Program-made: the position numbers and the translations under genes
The notes under the pieces: generated by a model
Seen by the model: the letters and a program-made list of their open reading frames with translations, nothing else
Told to the model about the DNA's origin: nothing
Databases searched by the model: none
Shown: piece by piece, positions 45,101 to 53,826 of the stretch
Layout of the letters: each line of letters starts with the position of its first letter
Numbering within the stretch: the stretch's first letter is position 1
Assembly (NCBI GenBank): GCA_029339195.1
Contig: JAPTJF010000031.1
Span: 1 to 64,000 of the forward strand
Reading direction: 5' to 3'
Source: Micractinium sp. NFX-FRZ
Lineage: Eukaryota; Chlorophyta; Trebouxiophyceae; Chlorellales; Chlorellaceae
DNA: 64,000 nt

Positions 45101-47373
45101 TGAGGGTTGTAGGTTTTACCCAAAACGTGCAGGTGTTGGTGTGTATGTGTGCAGGAGGGTCGAGCATGCTGGACTTCCAGAGCAGGGTGACAGGACCCGC
45201 GCTACGCCACGCAGGTACCGGCGTGCAGCTTGTATGAGTGTGTGGTTGACAGGCATGCTGGGCTGCCAAGGGATAGCTACCGTGGACCCTCGCTACACCA
45301 CAACCTGACCCCTCACGGCCCATCATGATATTTACGCTGCCCCGCCCCTCCCCCCCTCCTCCCCCTGCATCCTCGCCCTCTCTGCCTTCTGACCCCCGCT
45401 TGCGCTGCCCCGCCCCTCCCCCTCCTCCCCCTGCAGCCGTGGCGGGACCAGCTGATGGAGATCCTGCCCACCCTGCGCCCCGAGACGGGCAACACGGCGG
45501 GGCTGGCATCCGATGCCGCACTGATTGGCGGTGCGTGGGCGGGGGGGTGGCTGGTGTTGCGCATGGTATTGGGCGCCTGCTGCAGCGAGCCGCGCTGCTG
45601 CCGCCGCTGCTGCGCCGCCATCGCTGCGACTGTGCGCAGCACGTACTATGCCGTGGCTAGGCGGGCCCAGGCGCAGGCTCAGCCAAAAGGCTGGCACAGC
45701 GACAGTGCTCTGCCCATGCATGCATGCCCCGCGCTGCCGACATGCCTCCCTGCCCCCTCCTCCACTCCACTCCCTTAACAATTTGGTCCCTGCAGAGCAA
45801 ATGAACCTTGCGTTTGCCAACCACGAAATCGTTTCCGACCACCTCACCGCCTGCCTGGCCTGGCTGGAGTCGGGGGGCAGGGAGCCGGTGGACAAGCTCA
45901 TGCGGCAGCTGCAGGTGGGGCCTGAGGTCGTACCGTTGAGTCCAGCCTGAGGTCGTACCGTTAAGTCCAGCTTGAGGTCATACCGTTGAGTCCATTCTGG
46001 ATCCATGTGCCACGGGGGGCATGCATGTGCGATGGGCAGTGGACGGGAGACAGTAAGGCCTGATGCAGGCTTATCGTTAGGGTTTAGGGTTAGGGTTTTA
46101 GGGTTTATAGGCATGCCCGCCCCGGCTCATGCGGCAGCTGCAGGCGGGAGCTCACGTCACACACACCTGGAATCACACCTGCCCGTGGCTCATGTAGTGC
46201 AGTACCGCGCTGGGCAGCAGCGGGAGGCAGCAGGGCCTCTGATGCATGCATGCACATGCCCCAATCGCTGGTGCACGCCCCGGGCCGCAGGGACGTGCCA
46301 GCACTGCCTGTGCCAAACAACCCTGCTGACGTCAAGCGCCCCCCTTCCGCATGTGTGCAGATCAACGGGCGCCTGAGCGACTTGGAGGCCGACCGCCAGG
46401 CGAAGCCAGCGCTGCAGGATGACGAGGCGCTGAAGGAGGCTGCCTTGCAGGTGTGAGGGTTGAAAAGGCTGCGGTGGGGGGATGGTTGCATTGCAGGGGG
46501 TGGCAGCGGTGCACAGGTAGGGCAATGGGGCAGGCGACCGAGAAGGTGCGATGGTGAACTTGCTTGATAGGCTGTTGGCGGGGCGGGCGTGCACGCCCGG
46601 CTGCTGTCCACCCGCCTGCCCGCCTGGCACACCTCGTGCACTCCGCCCCGCCCCGCCCCTACCCCTTCTCCGCCCCGCCCCACCCCGCTCTTGCAGGTGG
46701 AGCAGCAGCTGGCGGTGACGAACGGGCAGCGGGACAACTGGTGGGTGCTGTGCATGCTGCGGGCGCTGTGGTCGGTGATAGGATGGCAGATGTGCATTGG
46801 GGGCCAAGCCACACAAGCATTCCATTGCATTGTCTCCAGGGCTTGCCAGGGATGCTGGCGCCAAGTGATGTCAGCTCCAGCTCATCCGCACATGCACTCT
46901 GGGGCACTCTGAGCCCGCCCGGTTGGGGCCCCCTGCCCTGCATGCCTCCACCCACCGCCCGCTGCCCCCCTGCCCCCCGCCTGCCCTGCCTCGCTCGCAG
47001 GGGCGACATGTATGCCGCCTACGTGGACTGGCTCAAGACCAACCCGGCCGGGAACTTGACTTTCCCCGCCTGGCGCGCCAGCAGCGAGGCGGGGCGGTTC
47101 CGCTACCGCGAAGAAGACGCAGCCACCGATCCGCAGGCGGCGGCAGCGCTGGCGGAAGCAGCGTCCCGCGATGCCGCATATCTGCAGGTGCTGGCCCGGC
47201 GCGCGGCGGTGGCGGCGCGCAAGCAGATGGCGGGGCCGGGGGGGCGGGCAGCAGCGGTGGCGGCGCAGGTGAAGGCGGACCAGGCAGCGGCCAGGGCGCA
47301 GGCGCTGGCTGCCATGGCAGCGGGCCGGGCGGTGCCGGGTGCCACGGGAGCGGCGGCAGCCGGCAGCTCGTGA
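42105..47373 (+). CDS. Secreted alpha/beta hydrolase-like protein 1 (long form)
   Basis: Eleven exons, 42105-42417, 42729-42831, 43430-43587, 43966-44061, 44359-44429, 44916-45068, 45437-45530, 45796-45914, 46361-46450, 46697-46740 and 47001-47373, join in frame to 537 residues. The N-terminus has a signal peptide (hydrophobic ALITVLLLALTA, Ala-x-Ala end near residue 40). Shared with two paralogues are an oxyanion-type MAHGCVHDAADFW, a CPEC pair, EVAHTKQALARGYAV, the nucleophile elbow GVSAG (Ser171), IDPRPVPHSFFSDRS, DPRYTTQPWRDQL and NHEIVSDH, whose His is a candidate catalytic base. The fold is inferred from these motifs. I cannot name the family or substrate. After residue 340 comes a 170-residue Ala-rich extension absent from the paralogues. 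In-frame ATGs at 41886 and 41925 would bury the signal peptide, so I chose 42105. Confidence 0.7.
42807..42907 (+). repeat. Perfect 28-bp duplication of a splice donor
   Basis: The last 25 nt of exon 2 plus the donor (42807-42834) recur base for base at 42880-42907, inside intron 2, 73 nt downstream. Both copies end in CAG|GTG. Using the second donor would add 73 nt and shift the frame, so the first is taken as real. Confidence 0.9.
44701..44966 (+). repeat. Three copies of exon 6 start in hydrolase 1
   Basis: The acceptor and start of exon 6 (IDPRPVPHSFFSD, at 44916) are preceded by copies at about 44701-44752 (IGPRPVPHSFFSES) and 44841-44885 (IGPRPLPHSFTH). Each has its own CAG acceptor in pyrimidine-rich sequence. 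Only the last continues into conserved protein. Confidence 0.85.
45027..45308 (+). repeat. Three copies of exon 6 end in hydrolase 1
   Basis: The exon 6 end (LDYQGMVTVDPRYTTQ, donor at 45069) recurs in intron 6 at about 45165-45213 and 45252-45308 (LGCQGIATVDPRYTT). The second copy keeps a donor. The third ends in a stop. Confidence 0.85.
45921..45995 (+). repeat. 25-bp minisatellite, three units
   Basis: Three head-to-tail 25-bp units with 2-4 differences, starting at 45921, 45946 and 45971, lie at the start of intron 8 of hydrolase 1, just after the donor. Confidence 0.85.
46077..46110 (+). repeat. Interstitial telomere-like repeat (TTTAGGG type)
   Basis: Five imperfect units (TTAGGG, TTTAGGG, TTAGGG, TTTTAGGG, TTTATAG) sit inside intron 8 of hydrolase 1. 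TTTAGGG is the plant and Chlorella telomere unit. A short internal array may mark a repaired break or a former chromosome end. Confidence 0.85.
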
Positions 47374-48445
47374 CCCTGCTGCTGCTGGCACGGCTGCTAC
47401 AACAACTGTTCACCAATCGACCAATGGTGGGTGCGGCGGGGCACATTGCCCCCCGCCCCGCCCCAAACTGCTGACAAAACGGACGGACAGACTCGGCTTG
47501 CCACACTCTCCTGATCACCCCATTCTACTGGCGCCCTTACTGGTCACCACAGCGCGGCTCCCTCATATTCATCCCCCTGATAGTCCAACCGACACAAACA
47601 TGACCCCACTGTCCCGCTTGCCCAGCCTGCCACAATTTTGGTCCCCCGCACCTAGTGCAGACCTGCTGTCGGCGCTGCCTTACGTGGCCTGCCTCCCCCG
47701 CCCTTGCGTGCCCCTGCCGCCCGCCGTCCAGGCGGGCCCGCCTTCTGTGAGCCCTGCTGCACTGCTGTCAGGCTGCTTCTGTTTTAAGATTCATGTATCC
47801 AGGCTGTCCATTTCAACTGACCTGATGGGCGCAATTCCTTGTAAGAAGAAGTGCTAGGGTGTGGTCTGTGGCGAGCAGCGGCGGCGCTCTCTTGACTTCC
47901 AGTTTGAACGCTCCCGCCCAATTTGGGCATGGCCAGGGGAGCAGCTGCGGTTGGATCACGGCGTGATAAGCGAGGCCACAGTCTAGGGTAATCAAAGGGG
48001 TGATAATCTCAGGAGGGGACAGGGGGAAGAAGATGAAAGTGAAAGCAAGGGCACCCGTCCGGACAGCGTGGCACCCGCATAAAGCATCCGCGTTGTTCTG
48101 AACGCGTTTTGTGTTCTCTCCGATCCACCACTCTCTGTGCATTGCTTTGCGGACTTTACACAACCAAACCGTGTCTACAAGGCGTCAGGCGAGTTGGGCG
48201 GCAAGCCCCTGCTGCCGCTCGATCTGCTCGGCGCCTCCAGCATGATCCCAGCGATGCTCGAATGCTGCTTGAATCACCCAGACTCGCTGGGATTCGCCCC
48301 TTGCTGCCGGCGCTCCATCCCGCGACTTCAAAATTGTCCACCGCGTCCCTGCCCTGCAGAGCGTTGTGGCAGCTTGCACCCCGATCCTGGCCTCCCACAG
48401 CACTCGCCTGGTCACCAATTGCGAGCGAGCAGTCCGCCCTGCGAG
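47374..48445. other. Intergenic region between hydrolases 1 and 2
   Basis: This holds the 3' UTR of hydrolase 1, with UGUAA at 47840-47844, and the promoter of hydrolase 2. A frame open from 48137 runs into hydrolase 2, but it is not conserved and would mask its signal peptide. Confidence 0.5.
47840..47844 (+). terminator. UGUAA poly(A) signal of hydrolase 1
   Basis: TGTAA, 467 nt after the TGA stop at 47371-47373. Confidence 0.5.
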
Positions 48446-51400
48446 ATGCCAACTGGCGCCGCAGCGCGCTGCCGCCGCCCGCCGCTCCTGCTGGCCGCGC
48501 TGCTGCTAGCGGCGGCTGCCGCCGCCTGCGCGCAGCCCGATGCGGCCCCCCTGAACCTCACCCTGGACTATGCACCTGACCGCAACCTGTATGGCCAGCC
48601 ACTGATGACTGTGAGCCGCGCTGATGTGGCCGGACGACAGGTGTTTTACGAGGTGCCGCAGGCACCCATCGGCATCCTGGCGCTCTTTCACGGTGAGTGA
48701 GCGCACCGCCTGTCTTGATCGAGGGAGTGCGGGCCTTTGGTGAGGGACTTGCACACACACTGTTTCAGGCATTGTGCAGTGGACGGGACAGATTGTGTGC
48801 ACGCCGCAATTGCCATGTCCGCAATCCTTCGACGGCGGCGCCAGCACCCCTGCGAGAGCAGCCCCCAGCTGACCTGGCGCCTCGCTGCCAACTGCCTGTG
48901 CTGCTGCAGGCTGCCACCACAACGCCTACGACTTCTGGTACAGGCAGCCGGAGTGCGAGGAGTGCCGGGGTGAGCGAGGGCGTGGTGTGTGTGTGTGTAA
49001 GGAGCGGCACCCAGGCCCCAACGCTGGCATGATGTGCTGGCAGCATGGCTCAGCACGCCAGCAGCGGCTGTTGGGCATACCTTCCCGCCACCTACCTGCT
49101 GCTGCTGCTGCGCCCGCTGCATCACGGCGCGTTAGCAGCTGCGCAGCCCAGCATGCCACCCACCCTCTTGCGCCTGTGCCACCTGGTTGCCCAACCAGCC
49201 CTGCTCGCCTGCACCCCAGCGCCCGGGCAAGCCCGCCTGCCGCCCCGGCCTGCTGACGCTCCACAAGGCGCAGCAACCACCGCCCCACATCCCTGCATGC
49301 TGCCCCGGGGAACTTGCCGATTCCCACCCGCTCCCCTCTTCTGACCCGTTCCCCTCTTCTGACCTGCCGCCCTCTTCCCACCGTCCCCGCCTGCAGGCCT
49401 GCCCGCTGAGGTGTCACACACCAAGCAGGCGCTGGCACGGGGGTATGCCGTGGTTGCCATGAACTCCCTGGAGAGAGGGGACGACGTGGAGGCACCCAAC
49501 CACCGCTGCTTCAGGTGGGCGGCGGGGGCGGGGGTGGGGGTGGGAGATGGTGGTAACAGAGGGGTGGGAGAGGGGCGGGTAGATGTATGCAGACTTGTTG
49601 TGCCAGGTGGGCTGCAGGTGAGCAGCTGGTCTGGCAGGGCGAGCAGAGAATGGGGTGAGGCTACGAGTGGAAGGGCCGGTGCTGCACCTGCCCAAATAGT
49701 ACGTGTTCATTCCTGAACTGTCGCTCTGTGCTGTCCATGCCTGCCTGCATTTACAGCGAGCATTAGGACAGCGCCATGGGCGCCCGCCTGCACACAGGTA
49801 GCTTTGCTCACTGCCCGCACTCAGAACTGCCCTTTGTGTGCTGCCGCTCTGCCTGCCTGCAGCTACAGCGAGGACAAGGACAGCGCTGTGGACGCGCTGC
49901 ACACGCTGATCGCTGACCTGGGCCTGGAGGTGAGGCGGCCCTGGCTGACGTCATCTCACTGTTTTGACGTTACACCTGCTTCGGGGGGGCAGCCGCCGCA
50001 GCCGCCCAACCGCGTACCCGGCAATGCCTCTTTAGGGCAGCCCTGGCTGGCTGATTGTGTCAACATGTCTCACACCGGCTTCGGGGGGGCAGCTGCCGCA
50101 GCCGCCTAGCCGCCTGGCTGGCAGCGCCTCTTGAGGGCCTGCAATTCAAACACACACATGTGTGCACTTGGGTGGGAGGAGCGCGATTACAAGGATTGCC
50201 CTGCAGCAGGCAGCGGCTCTGTTAGCTGTTGCTGCCTGAGCGCACACCCGCCCAGCCGCCTCCCACCCTTGCCATCTCCTCCCGGCACCCTCCCCCTGCC
50301 TCACCCCTCTGCCCCCTCCCCCCGCGGCAGGACCTGCCGCTCTACCTGGCCGGCGTCTCCTCGGGCGCCGCCTTTGCGCTCAAGCTGCCCAACGACATGC
50401 CCGGCGAGATTGCGGGGATCGTTGCCGAGGTGCTGGCGGTGGACCCAGACAAGGAGGACTATGATGTGAGAGCAATGCCATGCAGGGGGCAGGGGGCAAG
50501 AGTGGCGGGCCGTGAGGGCACTTGTAGGGGCATTGGCCGGAGTGAGGGGAGGGCGAGGGGGAGGGGATGTAGCAGGGATCAGTGGCAGGTGTTCTGGCTG
50601 CTTGATCCTGGGAAGAAGGGTGGCTGTGGTGTGATGTAGTGTGGGACGGGCATGGTGGGATGCTGTTGGGAGGGTGTGGTAGAGAGGTGGAGGAAGCTCC
50701 TGACCCGAGAGGATAGGAGGAGGGGTGGGGTCGGTGGGGCCGCCTGTGGTGCTTCGATTTAGAGAGGGTCTGCACGAGCAGTGGCTTGTGGCGCAGGCGG
50801 CGCTGCCATGCCCCGTATCTTACCTCTCCACGTGCTGCTCCCTCTCCCCCCCCCCCTTTGCACAGTGGTCCTCTTGGCCCCCCGTTGCATTCATCTCAAT
50901 GGAGAAGGACCCGCCCACCAACGACCGTATCGCACGGAACCAGGCGGCGCTTCAGGAGGCGGGCGTGCCGGCGCAGACCATCCACGTGCGTTGTGTGCGT
51001 GTGTATGTCTGTGTGGGTGTGCGCACAGCAGAGGGGCCTGCATGCCTGCTTGCCCCTTCCCTCCCTCCCCCTGCCATGCGCTCCGCGCCCCTCCCCGTGC
51101 CTTCCCTTGCTGCCTGCATGCGCCGCCTCCTGCTGCCGGCGCACCTCTCTATCCTCCACTCTCTCCCCAACCCCTGCTTCTCACCAGCCCGCGTCGCTGC
51201 TCGTATGCTGCTCTGTACACATCATTACCCGCACGTGCCGGGGCGTGTTTTGTACCAGCCTTCTTCCTCAAACCCTTGCTGTATATATTTACTTGCTCAC
51301 TATGTGCAGGTGCCAGAGCGGGTGGTGTACTGGCCCTCTTTCTTTTCTGACCAGGCCTCAGACATCAGTCCGGACCTGTCTGAGAAAATCGTGACGGCAC

Positions 51401-53086
51401 TGGTAGAGGTAAGGGCCAGTGGGGAGCAAGAAAAAGTGCTCGTAATGTCATCCAATTTGGTGCACTGCTTCTGGGTGTGCAGGGAACGGCAGCTGCGGGC
51501 CGCCGGCTGGCTGGCCTGTGAGGCAGCGCCAGCCGCGCCCGCCCAGGCGCCCGCCGTGCCTTCCACCCGTGCCTGTGTGCATGTCACAGCCCCTCACCTA
51601 ACTCCTGTCTCCTTGCTTTCTAAAACCGCCCGGTGCAGATTGGGGTGTTGGACCAGGAAGGGTGGATTGTGGCAGACCCTCGGCACGGCATTGACTTTGA
51701 CTGGCGGGTGCGTGGGATGGGGCGGGCGGGCACGCGCGTTGCCTTGCATGGCCGCGCTGGCTGGTGCAAGCTGTTGTCTTCATGCCATTTTCTGCTGCTG
51801 CGTTGAGCTGGCTGGCCGGCTGGCTGAGGGAAGCCCTTGCCCTCTGTGCCCCCTTCCCTTCTCTGCAAGGCACTGAGAGGGGTGCTGCCAGGAACGGGTG
51901 GGTCAACGGCCACCCTCGCCCCTTGCCCACTTTGCCTCATGCCCCTGTTTGATGCAGGCGCAGCTGAGGGAGAGGGCGTCTCAGCTGCAGAGGATCACGT
52001 CTGATGCCAGCCCGCCCCTGTGGCCGCCCTGCACCTCACCCTTTGCCCACCCTGCCCCCCTACCCCCTGTCTGCTGCAGGCAAAGTTGAGGGAGCGGGTG
52101 CCTGAGCTGGATGAGTCTGGGGCCACGCTCAGCCTGGAGGCAGATGCATCGGATGTCTCAGGCGAGCGGGGTTGTGATAAGGGACTGTGGGGATTGTATG
52201 GACAGCTGTCAGGGCGGGCAGGCGGGCGGGTGGGTGGACAGTGCCGAGACTGGTGCGAGGGTTCAAGCTTTTGGTGGGGTGCCACCTGGCGCCACCCGGC
52301 AACTACACAACTGCCACCCTGCCTCCCCACCAGCCACCCCGCACCCCCAGCCCCCTGACCCTCTCCCTCCCCCTCCCTCACCCCCACCAACCCTCTTCCC
52401 TCCGCAGAGCTTCTCAACACGGCCTACAGCCAGCACGAAATCATTGGTGACTACACCACCGCCATCCTGGCCTGGTTTGAACGGGGCGGAGGCGCCAATC
52501 TGACGCAGCTGGCAGAGGTGGGTGCCTAGTTGGATTCAGGCAGGGAAGGGAAGGGAAGCTGGAAGTGGGCATGGCAGGCGAGGTCGGGCCGGGCAGCGGT
52601 GCGACGCGGCAGAGGTGGGTGTCGTGTGGTTGCCCTCCGGCTGGACAGGGCATGGCAGGCCAGGCAGCGGCGATGCGGCGCGCAATCTGTTCCAGACAGG
52701 GAACCTGCCCAGCTGGCCAGGCAGGCAGGCGGGGCGGGTTGCTTGTCGAGGAGGAAGGAGGGGTGCGCCTGCGCGGCAATGTGCCCGCCCCAGGCGCGTG
52801 GCCACCTGACATCAGGGAGACGTGCGGGCACTCCCCAGCGTGGTGGCCGCCTCGGCTCTGAAGGCCCCGCCGGGCTGCTTCTGCCCAGCCGGCGTAGCGT
52901 GGCAACGAGAGACGACACTAGTGTTTATGAATCTTGCTGCATTGCCGTTATGTCCTGCAGGAGTACATCATTCGCCGGCCGGCGCTCCTCTCCGCCGCCC
53001 GCCTGCAGCCGGGGCAGAAGCCGGCCACTGCGGGCGACCCGCCAGTGCAGCCCTGGACGCCACCCCCGCCGCCACTCCAGCAGTAG
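48446..53086 (+). CDS. Secreted alpha/beta hydrolase-like protein 2
   Basis: Eleven exons, 48446-48692, 48910-48969, 49397-49514, 49863-49929, 50331-50465, 50866-50985, 51310-51408, 51639-51707, 52080-52161, 52408-52517 and 52961-53086, join in frame to 410 residues. A signal peptide (PPLLLAALLLAAAAAACAQ) starts the protein. Family motifs: FHGCHHNAYDFW, CEEC, EVSHTKQALARGYAVVA, elbow GVSSG (Ser174) followed by AAFALKLP, DPRHGIDFDWR and QHEIIGDY. The end is Pro-rich. It is tandem to and clearly related to hydrolase 1. The intron that splits hydrolase 1 before EVLGV is absent here. The intron after exon 9 uses a GC donor (52162). An echo of exon 9 at about 51959-52000 (AQLRERASQLQ) was rejected in favour of AKLRERVPELDE, which aligns with the paralogues. 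Function beyond a likely serine hydrolase is unknown. Confidence 0.72.
49750..49929 (+). repeat. Exon 4 echo in hydrolase 2 intron 3
   Basis: Exon 4 (SEDKDSAVDALHT, from 49863) is preceded by a decayed copy at about 49754-49798 that keeps the AGCGAG...GACAGCGCC...GCCTGCACAC pattern and is followed by gta. It has lost part of the frame. Confidence 0.6.
49925..50130 (+). repeat. Tandem pair in hydrolase 2 intron 4
   Basis: Two units of about 110 bp (about 49931-50040 and 50038-50130), sharing CTTCGGGGGGGCAGC(C/T)GCCGCAGCCGCC and a following GGCA(A/G)(T/C)GCCTCTT block, fill the start of intron 4. Confidence 0.7.
51955..52140 (+). repeat. Exon 9 echo in hydrolase 2 intron 8
   Basis: A copy of the exon 9 start, with its own GCAG acceptor (about 51958), lies 121 nt before the real one (52080). 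It reads QLRERASQLQ against KLRERVPELD. Confidence 0.7.
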
Positions 53087-53583
53087 CCGGCACATACGAT
53101 GCTGCCCTCGGCACCTTGCTTCTCTACTTGCAATGTTCATCAAAAGCCCTTCCATTAGGGTTCAAGGAGTGCTCCTCTGGCCGCCCTTGGGCAACCCCTA
53201 GCCCCCGCCCGTGCCGTGCCGGTGCCCCAAGGTGTCCGCGCCCAGTGCACTGCATACCCCAGCCTCAGCCCACCCCCATTGCTCCCCACTCATTGATCCC
53301 AGTCACCTGTCCTCGATTCATGATTCCAACCTACGCGCGTGCTTGCACGCCTCCTTTCTCACCACGCCTCCCCCCCACACACACTGTCCTGTGCACACAC
53401 CATCACACTCACCCAGCCAGGCGACCTTTCCTTTACTGTTCAATGCTCCCAAGTCCTCTCTGCTACTTCCTTGCCCCCCTTCCCTTTTATGGGCGGCCCT
53501 TGGCCCTCGCTGGCACCCACGTGCCTCAATAGGCTCCGAGTGACTAGCGTTCTTACATTCTTAGGCAGCACATTCGCTGACAG

Positions 53584-53588
53584 TTACA
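53584..53588 (-). terminator. UGUAA poly(A) signal of hydrolase 3
   Basis: TGTAA on the minus strand, 239 nt after the stop at 53827. A second one occurs at 53557-53553. Confidence 0.5.
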
Positions 53589-53662
53589 AGCAGATAGCGA
53601 CAGGAGGCAGGTATCAGCAGCCAGTGTATCAGTTCGATTTCGCAGTTTCGCATTCGCAGTCA

Positions 53663-53667
53663 TGTAA
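53663..53667 (+). terminator. UGUAA poly(A) signal of hydrolase 2
   Basis: TGTAA, 577 nt after the TAG stop at 53084-53086. Confidence 0.45.
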
Positions 53668-53826
53668 AGTAAACCAAGCAGTGATCAAGCACGGCCCCTC
53701 GTGCCCCCCACAAGCAAGCCATCATAACAGGCAGTCTATCATACAGGGATGAGTCGAGGTTCCATGGTCCGGCCGCAGCGGCGCCACCCTTCCTCAGAGG
53801 AGCACCGGCACGGCCGTGCACCGCCG

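Larger units (their letters stand above)
53087..53826. other. Overlapping convergent 3' ends of hydrolases 2 and 3
   Basis: Plus-strand UGUAA at 53663-53667 and minus-strand UGUAA at 53588-53584 imply that the two 3' UTRs overlap by roughly 80 nt or more. The stretch is otherwise non-coding. Confidence 0.5.

Noticed and set aside
51959..52000. AQLRERASQLQ as hydrolase 2 exon 9
   Set aside because: It has no suitable donor and aligns worse with the paralogues than the copy at 52080.
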